DNA from: VMDJ01 sp038146785
GTDB lineage: Bacteria > Pseudomonadota > Gammaproteobacteria > Chromatiales > Chromatiaceae
DNA length: 64,000 nt
Assembly: GCA_038146785.1 (NCBI GenBank)
Contig: JAYQSI010000019.1
Coordinates: 124,001 to 188,000 of the forward strand
Direction: 5' to 3'
A program made the translations under genes and the position numbers. The notes beneath the pieces were generated by a model. The model saw only the letters and a list, made by a program, of their open reading frames with translations. It was not told the origin of the DNA and made no database searches. This document shows, one piece after another, positions 15,898-24,456 of the stretch (positions within the stretch are counted from its first letter, which is position 1; every line of letters starts with the position of its first letter).

Positions 15898-16962
15898 TTG
15901 TTGAAAATAAACTTTATTAGAAGGTCATTTCGTTTTGATGGCGGCGCTGAAGTTGCTGCAAATTCATACATCAACGCTCTATCAGAACTTGGCGAGCTTC
16001 AACTGATTTGTGAGTCATGGGCAGGAGATGTATTGAGTCGCATTGGACTTCATGAATTAGGTGTACAGGGGTATACGAGAGCAAAAAGATATAGCAATTT
16101 TATTAGTACTGCATCAATACTAGCTTCATCGCAAAATGCTATTACGCATAGTCATGAATGGGTTCCTGGATCTGATATTTTGCGATTAGGTGATGGTCTT
16201 CATTCTGAGTGGCTAGATCTTATTGATATGCCCAAATATAAAAAATTACTTGATCCTTTTCACAGAACTAAACTGCGCTTAGAAAAGGAGTCTCTTGAGC
16301 ACAATAACTTAAAAGCGGTTATTACTAATTCTGAAATGATAAAAGCATCTTTGCTAGATAGGTACGATTTAGAAGAAAACAACATCAAAGTCGTTAGAAA
16401 TATACTTAGCAATAAGTACATTAATTATGAGCTAGATGAAAACGCTCGAGATCCATTTAAACTTATTTTTGTAGGATCTGGGTGGTACAGAAAAGGGTTG
16501 ATTTTTGCGTTAAGAACGCTTTCGTTTCTTCCTAAGGAGTGGACTCTTGATGTAATAGGTAGCGACTCAAATCGCTCGAAATATGTTGATAGTGCGAAGA
16601 AACTTAATATTTCACATAGAGTAAATTTTTTAGGTTCTGTAAGAGTTACACCGGAGTTTTATGCTAGGGCTTCTATTTTGATACACCCCGCAATTTATGA
16701 ACCGTTTCCAAATGTTGCTATGGAAGCCTTGAGTCAGGGAGCTGCTATCGTTACGACCCATAGTTGCGGCGCTTCTGATTTTTCAACTGAATATGGTGTC
16801 TGGTCAGGCGAACGAGAACCAGAAGCTTTGGCGGGGTTGGTCAAGGAAGCTGCTAAGTCATTAAATTTTAACAGATTGAAAATTATGACTAACTTTCGTA
16901 AATACAATTCTAGTTATTTAGCTAAAGAATTAAAAGACATATACTCCATATTAAATAGTTGA
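15898..16962 (+). CDS. Glycosyltransferase family 4 protein
   Basis: A 354-residue GT-B enzyme. The N-terminal INFIRRSFRFDGGAEVAANSYINAL resembles the heptosyl/glucosyltransferase I (RfaG-like) N-terminus with its G-G-A-E loop. The C-terminal domain has KLIFVGSGWYRKGLIFALRT, NFLGSVRVTPEFYARASILIHPA and EPFPNVAMEALSQGAAIVTT, the E-x7-E motif. The similarity to RfaG suggests a core-LPS or related step, but the exact sugar is not determined. Start is one of two adjacent TTG codons (15898 or 15901); there is no ATG nearby. Part of the same A/T-rich operon. Confidence 0.85.
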   Translation: MLKINFIRRSFRFDGGAEVAANSYINALSELGELQLICESWAGDVLSRIGLHELGVQGYTRAKRYSNFISTASILASSQNAITHSHEWVPGSDILRLGDGLHSEWLDLIDMPKYKKLLDPFHRTKLRLEKESLEHNNLKAVITNSEMIKASLLDRYDLEENNIKVVRNILSNKYINYELDENARDPFKLIFVGSGWYRKGLIFALRTLSFLPKEWTLDVIGSDSNRSKYVDSAKKLNISHRVNFLGSVRVTPEFYARASILIHPAIYEPFPNVAMEALSQGAAIVTTHSCGASDFSTEYGVWSGEREPEALAGLVKEAAKSLNFNRLKIMTNFRKYNSSYLAKELKDIYSILNS

Positions 16963-16983
16963 TCAATCTTTTGCGGAATAACA

Positions 16984-17670
16984 ATGACTTCTTATTCAAG
17001 ACTTAATCCTAGCCCGATGTTTAAAGAGCTAACCCTGCAGTACCAGCTTATGCATTCTGATGGAGTGCAAGGTGCAAAAGATGCACGAAATACATTCCCA
17101 GGAAAAAGCTTGCTAGAACATGTTCCTTTAATTAGGGGGATTGTAAAAAAATCTGGATCGCACACGCTAATTGATTATGGTTGCGGTAAGGCGACATTGT
17201 ATTTCTCAAAAGATTTCTATTTAAATAATGGCGAGAGAGTAGACAATATCAAAAATTATTGGGGGGTAAGTGAGATAAAACTATACGACCCTGGTGTAGA
17301 GGAGTTTTCCTCATTCCCAAATAAAAAGTACGATGGTTTGATATCGACAGATGTTCTTGAACATATCCCAGAAGATGATATTGATTGGATTTTAAATGAG
17401 TGTTTTTCATTGGCTGAAAAGTTCGTTTACATGAATATAGCTTCGTATCCAGCATTAAAAAAATTGCCTAATGGTTGGAATGCTCATGTGACTATTAAGT
17501 CACCAGAATGGTGGCGTGATAAAATTGAAAAAGCATCTAAAGGTTGGACTGGACTAACTTATGTGTTCGAAGTTACCGAAAAGAGATCGGGTTTTTGGGG
17601 TCGAGTTATCAAGACTCTTGGTGGGGGTAGATACAAGGTTACTCGTATCGAGATGGGTGTGACTTCTTAA
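16984..17670 (+). CDS. Class I SAM-dependent methyltransferase
   Basis: A 228-residue protein with HTLIDYGCGKATLYF (motif I near residue 60), IKLYDPGVEEFS (acidic loop), YDGLISTDVLEHIPEDDIDWIL and a C-terminal region with HVTIKSPEWWRDKIEKA. It is unlike the other methyltransferases in the block and looks like the type found in polysaccharide and sialic-acid-type clusters. No membrane segment. Acceptor unknown. It starts 21 bases after the preceding GT4 and is followed 20 bases later by the 2OG-oxygenase gene. Confidence 0.78.
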   Translation: MTSYSRLNPSPMFKELTLQYQLMHSDGVQGAKDARNTFPGKSLLEHVPLIRGIVKKSGSHTLIDYGCGKATLYFSKDFYLNNGERVDNIKNYWGVSEIKLYDPGVEEFSSFPNKKYDGLISTDVLEHIPEDDIDWILNECFSLAEKFVYMNIASYPALKKLPNGWNAHVTIKSPEWWRDKIEKASKGWTGLTYVFEVTEKRSGFWGRVIKTLGGGRYKVTRIEMGVTS

Positions 17671-17690
17671 AGAAAAATTAATTCATAGTT

Positions 17691-18433
17691 ATGCTAAATT
17701 TCAGAAAAGTTAAATTTGTTTATGAGCCTTATCCAGTTGGTGTGTCATCAGAAGTGTTTGATAGTGATTTTTATAGACTTTTATTAGAAAGCTATCCGCC
17801 TTTATCAATTTTTAAAAAATTTAACGAGTCTTTAGGGGATAAGTACTCTCTATCTGAATCTAATAATCGCAAAGAATATTTTCAATACCTCAATCAGAAT
17901 GATAGCTGGCGTAAATTTTATAGTTATGTTAAATCAAAAAAATTTGTTGAATTCGTTTTAGAAGTTTTTTACAGCAAAATATAGATTTAGGCATTAATTC
18001 ATTTGATTACGTTAAGAGTCTTAAGTACAAAAGAAGGGGTTTGATCAGAAGACTTTTAAATCGAAAAACGATTAGAAGTAGATTCGAATTTTCTGCGATG
18101 CCTGCTTTTGGTGGCGGTCTTAAACCCCATACGGATGCTCCGACAAAGCTAATTACACTTGTTCTAGCATTTAATGATATCCAATGGAATCACAAGAAAT
18201 GGGGAGGGGGAACTTCGATTGATAAGCCGGTAGATATTCAAAAAACGTTTAACCAATTGAATAAATTTCAAGAGTTTGATTTTGTTGAAACAGTTGAAGA
18301 ATTTCCTTTCTACCCCAATCAATGCGTTATGTTTGTTAAAACCTATAACTCTTGGCATTCTGTTAAGCCAATGACTGGTCCACCGGGCCAGTATCGAAGA
18401 ACAGTGACTATAAATATAGAAGAGATTTTCTAA
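17691..18433 (+). pseudogene. 2-oxoglutarate/Fe(II)-dependent oxygenase-like protein, one frameshift
   Basis: Two frames form one gene. The first (17691-17964) gives the N-terminus; the second, from about 17969 to 18433, carries the double-stranded beta-helix core. FGGGLKPHTDAPTKLITLVL contains the H-x-D iron ligands, NSWHSVKP the distal His, and YRRTVTINIEEIF the 2-oxoglutarate-binding Arg. The break is one missing T in the T6 run at 17965-17970; with T7 the protein reads EVFLQQNIDLGINSFDYVKS and continues smoothly. Such enzymes hydroxylate sugars, lipids or peptides. The stop overlaps the ATG of the FkbM gene by one base. A sequencing slip or recent loss is likely; an RNA-polymerase or ribosomal slip in the T-run is possible but unsupported. 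Confidence 0.72.
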
Positions 18434-19272
18434 TGCGCATTTCTATTTTCGGAAATCCTGATTCTTTTTTTTGGAAGAAGCTACTAAAAATCATTATCAA
18501 GTTGAATTCATTATTTAATTTAACTATTAACCAACGTTTTAATCAGGTCGTATATCGATTTAAACCAAAAACTCGGATGGAGGTCTTTAGGTACACAACA
18601 TTCTTTTCCAAAGAAAAAGGTACTTTAAAGTGGCTAGATGACAATGTTAAGCCAAATTCGATTTTGTTTGATGTTGGTGCAAACGTGGGTCTTTATTCCA
18701 TCTATGCTGCAAAAAAACACATTGATGTAAAAGTTTATGCCTTTGAGCCCCATAAAATTAACTTCGCTACATTACTAGAAAATATTACCCTTAATGACCT
18801 TGAGGATTCTGTGCGCCCCTTGTCCTTCGCGCTAAATGATGTGGTTGGTTTTTTTGACTTAAACTACAATTCAATGGAGAGTGGGGCGTCTATGACTCAG
18901 CTGGGGCATACCAAGTTGCCACACGACAGAGATTTTAAGCCCAAGATGTCTGAACTAGTTTATTCTCTGTCAGTAGATGAATTGATAGCTACGGGTAAGG
19001 TTCAACAGCCTACTTTAATTAAGATTGACGTCGATGGTAATGAGATCTCAATTCTCAAAGGCATGAAAAGTCTACTAACTTCTTCGCTTCCGCCTAAATC
19101 GATACAAATCGAAATAAATCCTGGCGAAAGAAATGACGTTGTTCATTTTATGTCAACATGTGGTTACGTGTTGGATCATAAGCACTTTACGAAAAGCGGA
19201 CAGGTAGCATTTGTAAACAATAAGCCTCTAGACGAGATACCGCACAATGCAGTTTTTGTTAAGGCTGAATAA
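18433..19272 (+). CDS. FkbM family methyltransferase
   Basis: A 279-residue O-methyltransferase of the FkbM type. SILFDVGANVGLYSIYAAKK is motif I (near residue 76), VKVYAFEPHKINFATLLENI the E-P loop, LIKIDVDGNEISILKGM the characteristic FkbM D-x-D/E segment, and PKSIQIEI the following strand. FkbM enzymes methylate hydroxyls on sugars, polyketides or lipids. The ATG overlaps the stop of the oxygenase gene (TAATG), implying coupled expression: hydroxylation followed by O-methylation of the same substrate is an attractive inference. Its end overlaps the end of a minus-strand gene by 14 bases. Confidence 0.85.
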   Translation: MRISIFGNPDSFFWKKLLKIIIKLNSLFNLTINQRFNQVVYRFKPKTRMEVFRYTTFFSKEKGTLKWLDDNVKPNSILFDVGANVGLYSIYAAKKHIDVKVYAFEPHKINFATLLENITLNDLEDSVRPLSFALNDVVGFFDLNYNSMESGASMTQLGHTKLPHDRDFKPKMSELVYSLSVDELIATGKVQQPTLIKIDVDGNEISILKGMKSLLTSSLPPKSIQIEINPGERNDVVHFMSTCGYVLDHKHFTKSGQVAFVNNKPLDEIPHNAVFVKAE

Positions 19273-20425
19273 TCATATTCTGTAATGTTTGTTGCACATC
19301 ATTAAATACATCTGCCCACTGACGCCCATTTTTTCCGATAGTAATTGTGTTTGGGTACCATGGTGTTTTGGAGCTTAAAACAGGCCAAGCGCGTCTAAAC
19401 CAGTCATCTCTTAAAACAATAGTTGGCACTCCCATTGCAGAACTTAGGTGGGCTCCGGTATTGCTGATCGTTACAACTGCATCTAGTGCGCCAAGTTGAT
19501 TGCAGAAGTCATCCATACTAATTAGTTGGTCAATTTTAGTATCATTTATGAACCGTTCTTTTAGTACTTTGTGAAAATTATAAATATCTGACTTAGTATT
19601 CCCATACTGAAGGTTAACAAAATTAGCATCAAAAGATTTTGTGAATGCTAACCAGTCGCTTAATGCGGGAAGGTCTTTGCCGAAATGCGTGCTAAACCAC
19701 GAAATTCCTATCAACGGTCTTTTAGTTTTGCCCTGTCTAATATATTTTTCACGTAATAAGTTGCTCTTTCCAATATCACTCATGAGTGGAGTGAAGAGGG
19801 ACGTTATTTTTTTCTCGGATGTTCCAATGTTCTGCCATAGATTGACTATATGGGATGTATAGGTGTTATTATTATTCATAGCCGCGCATTGTTCTGGATA
19901 TGGTAAAACATCAACAGTTGGTAATGTTCTCGAGAATATAGGCACCAATCTTCTGTCAACGATTAATTGAGTATGCCGTGCTTTCTTGCTTGCTGCTTTA
20001 ACATACCCTGCCATACGCAATCCCACTGCTAAGCCTTGGCGTTCTTTTTCTTTGAATGAAATACAAAGTGTCTTTTTGCTCAGGGCTTCGCCATTCCAGT
20101 CTGTGAACCTAACTGCCCCTTCAATTCGGGCATTAATGACTGAGAGTTCAGTGGATAGTTCATAAAGTCCTACGCGCTCTGCTGCATGGGCAAAATCTAT
20201 ACTCAGTCTTTTGTCATTTTTGAGCTCGGGCAGAGAGGATATGTTTAAGACTGACTGACGGACTGCCGGCCAATTTTTTTTTGCTATTTGAAATAGATAT
20301 TTTTGGTATAAATAAGCTAGCTTAGGTCTAGTGAAACTTCTTATGAGTTGTCTTTTTGTAACTTTTAAAGGAGATTTAATGTGTCTTCTATAAAAGCTGA
20401 GGAGGCTATATAGGTGACCTAGCAT
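19259..20425 (-). CDS. Glycosyltransferase family 9-like protein (TPR-associated type)
   Basis: A 388-residue protein. The N-terminal part is basic and helical, with PKLAYLYQKYLFQIAKKNW and repeat-like helices. The C-terminal part has PLIGISWFSTHFGKDLPALSDW, FVNLQYGN, DQLISMDDFCNQLGALDAVVTISNTGAHLSSAMGVPTIVL. This D..GALDAVVTISN.GAH..A pattern is typical of the heptosyltransferase-like (GT9/GT41-like) C-terminal domain found in TPR glycosyltransferases. Donor and acceptor unknown. The start overlaps the stop of the upstream methyltransferase by seven bases. The two genes and the GT2 pseudogene form a minus-strand block convergent with the plus-strand operon. Confidence 0.7.
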   Translation of the reverse strand: MLGHLYSLLSFYRRHIKSPLKVTKRQLIRSFTRPKLAYLYQKYLFQIAKKNWPAVRQSVLNISSLPELKNDKRLSIDFAHAAERVGLYELSTELSVINARIEGAVRFTDWNGEALSKKTLCISFKEKERQGLAVGLRMAGYVKAASKKARHTQLIVDRRLVPIFSRTLPTVDVLPYPEQCAAMNNNNTYTSHIVNLWQNIGTSEKKITSLFTPLMSDIGKSNLLREKYIRQGKTKRPLIGISWFSTHFGKDLPALSDWLAFTKSFDANFVNLQYGNTKSDIYNFHKVLKERFINDTKIDQLISMDDFCNQLGALDAVVTISNTGAHLSSAMGVPTIVLRDDWFRRAWPVLSSKTPWYPNTITIGKNGRQWADVFNDVQQTLQNMIIQP

Positions 20426-21102
20426 TTACGAGCTGTAACAAATAAGTTTCTACCCAGAGTTGAAGCTGAGCTCCCGGCTTGTCGCCAAAAGTCTTTTTCA
20501 AGTTTGCTGGTTGATTTTTTTTCTTTATTACGGCAATAAAGCTTCTGTGGGAGGGCCAAGAGTCTTTCATATGTGTGTTTTGGGTTGCTCATTGGTTGGT
20601 AATGTAAGGTTATCTCTTTAAAACCCGATAGCGTTAGGAATAAATAGAGTTGCGGGAAGCTCCAAGGCATAATATGCATGTGAGTTCCCTTTTCAATCTT
20701 ACCTACCAGACAAGGGAAGCCTGGATAAAACCCTCTTAAGTTAAACTGAAGTTTTGCACTGGGCTGCCAAGTATTTGGGGTTGTAATTAATAAAATACCA
20801 TCCTTCTTAAGATGTTTATGGCAGCTCTGAAAAAAAAGTGCTGGATTGCCGAAGTGTTCAATTCCTTCGCAACACGCAATAAGATCATAATCTGGAAGTT
20901 GATCTGGTATTCCAAGATCTAAGTCGGCTGCTACGTGATTACGATATCCTGAATTTGGGTCAGCATACAAATCAATACCGTCAATTTTTGAATTGGGCAA
21001 CGCGCCTAAAAGCCAGCCATTACCTGCCGGGCAATCAAGTACAGTATCGGGTAAACGCTTCTCTAGCCACTTGGTTACAGTTTCTTTGGTTGATTTCTGC
21101 AT
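20419..21102 (-). CDS. Class I SAM-dependent methyltransferase
   Basis: A 227-residue methyltransferase: TVLDCPAGNGWLLGALPNS is motif I (around residue 20), KIDGIDLYAD the acidic loop, YDLIACCEGIEHFGNPALF motif II, and CHKHLKKDGILLITTPNTW the following strand. A later basic tail (KLYCRNKEKKSTSKLEKDFWR) is polar. It is upstream of and overlapping the GT9-like gene, so the pair is probably co-translated. Acceptor unknown, likely a glycan. Confidence 0.8.
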   Translation of the reverse strand: MQKSTKETVTKWLEKRLPDTVLDCPAGNGWLLGALPNSKIDGIDLYADPNSGYRNHVAADLDLGIPDQLPDYDLIACCEGIEHFGNPALFFQSCHKHLKKDGILLITTPNTWQPSAKLQFNLRGFYPGFPCLVGKIEKGTHMHIMPWSFPQLYLFLTLSGFKEITLHYQPMSNPKHTYERLLALPQKLYCRNKEKKSTSKLEKDFWRQAGSSASTLGRNLFVTARKC

Positions 21103-21130
21103 ATTTAGTGATTAATGAATTAGCTGACTA

Positions 21131-21837
21131 TCAACTGTACTTTATGAAGGTTGTTTTAGCATTCATTATAGCGATTTTAAATCCAGTTTGACCGTCTAAA
21201 AATCCACCCATAAATATATAAGTTCTCAGGAAAGCCCATGTTGCAGATAGATATCGGTTTTTGTTTTGTTTTCTAGATATTTGGCCAAGAAGCCCATATT
21301 TTTTTGTTTTTAACTTAATGTCCTGAAGGGTTGAATAAGTATTGTGAAACATAAGGCTGTCGAGTTTATTAATGGTAGCAAAGCCAACAACACGCTCATG
21401 AACTAAATCGTCAGTAAAGTTAGCTTCATTACGATTAAAAAGGCGAATCACCCAATCAGGATTCCAGCCAGAAAATTTCACTTCCTTTCCTAAGAAGAAT
21501 GAGCGGCGATTTATAGAATAGGCAATTTTGGGGTCGATTAAATCAGTACTAAAAATAGAAGACCTTGATTTATTAGTTAGATACTCATCTGCATCGATAC
21601 TTAATACCCAGTCATTTTTGCTTGCGAGACGGCAAATTTTTTCTGAGGTCCAAAGCCTAGCCATTTTTGATGGATAACTTTCGCGCCATGACTTTTAGAA
21701 ATTTCAATTGTTTTATCGTTGCTTCCTGAGTCCACTACAATAATTTCATCAAAGCCCTGTAATGAAGAGAGGCATTTCGCAATATTTTCCTCTTCGTTAT
21801 GGGTAATGATTACGGCTGAAATCTTTGGGTTAGTCAT
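21131..21837 (-). pseudogene. Glycosyltransferase family 2, WaaE/KdtX-like, one frameshift
   Basis: The first frame (21837 down to about 21615) reads ISAVIITHNEEENIAKCL, FDEIIVVDSGSNDKT and KWLGFGPQKKFAVSQAK. The second frame (to 21131) resumes NDWVLSIDADEYLT, with the D-x-D metal motif, then FSGWNPDWVIRLFNR and DDLVHERVV. Together they match the LPS-core beta-1,4-glucosyltransferase family (WaaE/KdtX), about 250 residues. The break is one missing base in the five-A run (plus-strand T5 at 21615-21619); with six, QAKNDWVLS is restored. Nothing else looks decayed. It lies 18 bases after the TauE/SafE gene, on the same strand. If real the enzyme would be lost; if an error it is an ordinary core-LPS gene. 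Confidence 0.8.
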
Positions 21838-21854
21838 TTTTTTATAATAGCTAA

Positions 21855-22610
21855 TTAGTTTGAAGTCAGCAGCTTGATTGAAAGCGTGATTGAGATTACG
21901 ACAACGAGAGGCTTTATCAGTTTGGAGCCATGCTTAATTGCAAGGTGTGAGCCTAGCCAAGAACCTAAAACCTGTCCTATGCCCATCGAAAGCCCAAGTG
22001 TCCAAAATACTTGTCCGCCGGCAGCAAAGAAGCTCAGTGAAGTAATATTGCTCGTGAAGTTAAGCAGTTTGGTAGCGCCAGTCGCACGTTTAGCACCCCA
22101 GCCTAGTAGTAAGACGATTGCTGCAAAGAAAAAGCTACCGGTTCCTGGTCCGAAAAAACCATCATAGAAGCCAACGATAAGCCCGCCTGATAAACCAAAA
22201 GCACCTATTGATATGCGTTGGTGGCCATCTAGATCTTTAAGAGAGGGTGATAGGGCGAAATACAATGCCACGCTTATCAAGAGGATGGGGATGATCTGGT
22301 TGAGCCAGTCGTTATGAATATGTTGAACAGTCCATGTGCCCAGAGTAGCACCGATGAAGGTAAGCGCAACTGGCCATAGTAGTTCCCTAAGGTTGATATG
22401 GCCTTTACGCCAAAATCGATAGCTGGCTGTGCCGCTACCAAAGCAACCTTGTAGCTTGTTGGTTGCTAAGGCGTTTAGTGGTGGAACTCCGGCCCATAGA
22501 AGCGCAGGTACGGTGATTAAACCGCCGCCGCCGGCTATAGCATCGATGAAGCCCGCCAGAACTGCAATCGCTGAAAGTACAAGAATGATGTCCAGGGGTA
22601 ACGCTTCCAT
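21855..22610 (-). CDS. TauE/SafE family permease (TSUP, YfcA-like)
   Basis: A 251-residue inner-membrane protein with about eight hydrophobic segments. The two family repeats are visible: AGFIDAIAGGGGLITVPALLWAGVPPLNALATNKLQG near the N-terminus and GFYDGFFGPGTGSFFFAAIV near residue 148. TSUP proteins are thought to export small sulfur-containing or organic anions such as sulfite, sulfoacetate or 3-sulfolactate. A sulfotransferase and an SQR-like enzyme lie in the same block, so a sulfur link is possible but only inferred. Start ATG 22610. Transcribed away from the ABC transporter genes. Confidence 0.88.
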   Translation of the reverse strand: MEALPLDIILVLSAIAVLAGFIDAIAGGGGLITVPALLWAGVPPLNALATNKLQGCFGSGTASYRFWRKGHINLRELLWPVALTFIGATLGTWTVQHIHNDWLNQIIPILLISVALYFALSPSLKDLDGHQRISIGAFGLSGGLIVGFYDGFFGPGTGSFFFAAIVLLLGWGAKRATGATKLLNFTSNITSLSFFAAGGQVFWTLGLSMGIGQVLGSWLGSHLAIKHGSKLIKPLVVVISITLSIKLLTSN

Positions 22611-22681
22611 AAGCTCTCAGCAGGTGATTTTTTGGGGTTACCGTCGTATTGTACGATCCTTACTTAATTAAGTTGTAAAAA

Positions 22682-23608
22682 ATGATCCCGGCGATAAAAA
22701 TCCAGCAATTAGCAAAGTCCTATAAGAAAGGACCAGAGGCGTTAAAGGGAATTGACCTTGAGGTTCAATCTGGTGATTTTTTTGCGTTGCTTGGTCCTAA
22801 TGGTGCTGGTAAATCAACCACTATTGGCATCATTAGCTCTTTGGTTAACAAGTCTTCAGGGTCAGTGGAGATATTTGGTTACGATCTAGAAGGCGATCCT
22901 GAAAAAGCTAAAGCGTGTATTGGTTTAGTCCCGCAAGAATTTAACTTCAATCAGTTCGAGCCGGTGATTGAGATATTGATCAATCAGGCGGGTTTTTATG
23001 GTATTAGCCGAGCAAAAGCGACTGAGCGGGCAGAGCACTATTTAAAAAAGCTGCATCTCTGGGATAAACGCAAGTCACAGGCGAGGGAACTGTCGGGTGG
23101 TATGAAGCGTCGTCTGATGATTGCCCGCGCTTTAGTGCATGACCCAAAGTTACTCATTCTTGACGAACCAACTGCCGGTGTAGATATCGAGATTCGTCGC
23201 TCAATGTGGAGCTACCTCAAAGAGATTAATCAGGCGGGTACGACAATCATTTTAACAACTCATTATCTGGAAGAAGCCGAGAGCCTCTGCCGCAATATCG
23301 CGATCATTGATAAAGGTGTGATTGTTGAGAATACCTCGATGAGTGCGATGTTGCGCAGACTTAATCAAGAGACATTCGTATTTGATACCGAAGAGGCTAT
23401 TACTGATTTACCAAGGCTCGAGGATTTTGAGTTAACGAAGCTTTCAGATCATTCGTTTGAGGTGAGTGTAGCGAAAGAGAAGGGCATCAATAAATTATTT
23501 GAAGCGCTCAATCAAAAAGGCATTTGCGTACTGAGTATGAGAAACAAGCAAAACCGTTTAGAGCAGTTATTTATTGATTTAGTTGGTGCTCAAGGTGGTC
23601 AATCATGA
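22682..23608 (+). CDS. ABC-2 type transporter ATP-binding protein (YadG-like)
   Basis: A 308-residue ATPase. Walker A GPNGAGKST is at residues 38-46, the Q-loop is in GLVPQEFNFNQFEP, the signature LSGGMKRRL near residue 139, Walker B LLILDEPTAGVD and the H-loop in ILTTHYLEEAE. A C-terminal domain of about 80 residues follows, as in YadG. The gene overlaps the permease start by four bases (ATGA), so the pair forms one exporter. The YadGH system's substrate is unknown; placed here it might export a glycan or lipid, but the genes look more like the housekeeping part of the genome than the A/T-rich block. Confidence 0.92.
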   Translation: MIPAIKIQQLAKSYKKGPEALKGIDLEVQSGDFFALLGPNGAGKSTTIGIISSLVNKSSGSVEIFGYDLEGDPEKAKACIGLVPQEFNFNQFEPVIEILINQAGFYGISRAKATERAEHYLKKLHLWDKRKSQARELSGGMKRRLMIARALVHDPKLLILDEPTAGVDIEIRRSMWSYLKEINQAGTTIILTTHYLEEAESLCRNIAIIDKGVIVENTSMSAMLRRLNQETFVFDTEEAITDLPRLEDFELTKLSDHSFEVSVAKEKGINKLFEALNQKGICVLSMRNKQNRLEQLFIDLVGAQGGQS

Positions 23609-24375
23609 AAATGATTTACTGGACGGCATTCAGAACCTTGTTGATTAAAGAGATCCTTCGTTTTGCGCGTATTTGGGTGCAAACGATATTGCCACCAGCG
23701 ATCACCATGGCGTTGTACTTTATTATATTCGGCAAGTTGATTGGCTCGCAGATAGGCGATATTGAAGGGTTCCGTTATATTGATTTTATCGTGCCGGGTT
23801 TGATCTTGATGTCGGTGATATCAAATAGCTACGCAAACACGGTGTCTAGCTTCTATTTCAGCCGATGGAATAAACATATCGATGAATTACTGATCGCGCC
23901 GATTCCCAATTGGCTGATTTTGGCAGGCTATGTTGCGGGTGGTGTATCGAGAGGTGTTATTGTTGGTGTGGTCGTTACTATTGTGGCGTCCTTTTTTTCT
24001 GATCTAACTATACATTCATACGGAATAACCTTCCTAGTGTTTGTGTTGACCTCGGTGCTGTTTTCGTTAGCAGGTTTTATCAATGGGGTATTCGCGAATA
24101 GTTTCGATGATATTTCGATCATCCCAACATTCGTATTAACGCCTCTGACTTATCTGGGAGGAGTCTTTTACTCAATGAGTCTTTTGCCGGAATTCTGGCA
24201 ATCTGTCTCTATGGCAAATCCTGTGCTTTATATGGTCAATGCTTTTCGTTATGGGCTCTTGGGAGTTAGTGATATAAATTTAGGCTCGGGCATAGCTATT
24301 ATTTTGGGATTCACTCTTATTTTATCGGTTTACGCTCACTCGCTGATGAAGCGAGGGGTGGGGATTAAAAGTTAA
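23605..24375 (+). CDS. ABC-2 type transporter permease (YadH-like)
   Basis: A 256-residue permease with six membrane segments. The family signature region is FVLTPLTYLGGVFYSMSLLPEFWQ near residue 180, followed by NPVLYMVNAFRYGLLG, characteristic of ABC-2 permeases of the YadH/NodJ type. It begins inside the end of the ATPase gene and the two products form the exporter. N-terminal LLIKEILRFARIWVQTILPP matches the amphipathic segment before helix 1. Confidence 0.92.
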   Translation: MKMIYWTAFRTLLIKEILRFARIWVQTILPPAITMALYFIIFGKLIGSQIGDIEGFRYIDFIVPGLILMSVISNSYANTVSSFYFSRWNKHIDELLIAPIPNWLILAGYVAGGVSRGVIVGVVVTIVASFFSDLTIHSYGITFLVFVLTSVLFSLAGFINGVFANSFDDISIIPTFVLTPLTYLGGVFYSMSLLPEFWQSVSMANPVLYMVNAFRYGLLGVSDINLGSGIAIILGFTLILSVYAHSLMKRGVGIKS

Positions 24376-24456
24376 TTCGGTAGACGCCCATTAATTAAAT
24401 TGGAAGCGATTCTGATATCATCTAGACGTCTAAAATCAGAATTTGGAAAAATTTTC

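Noticed and set aside
16984..17670. Methyltransferase as a DNA restriction-modification enzyme
   Set aside because: No target-recognition domain or N-P-P-Y/D-P-P-Y motif, and no nuclease nearby; the neighbours are glycan genes.
17960..17975. Programmed -1 frameshifting at the T6-A run of the 2OG oxygenase
   Set aside because: The heptamer T-TTT-TTA is not in the zero frame needed for the classic slip, and there is no stimulatory hairpin visible downstream. A missing base is simpler.
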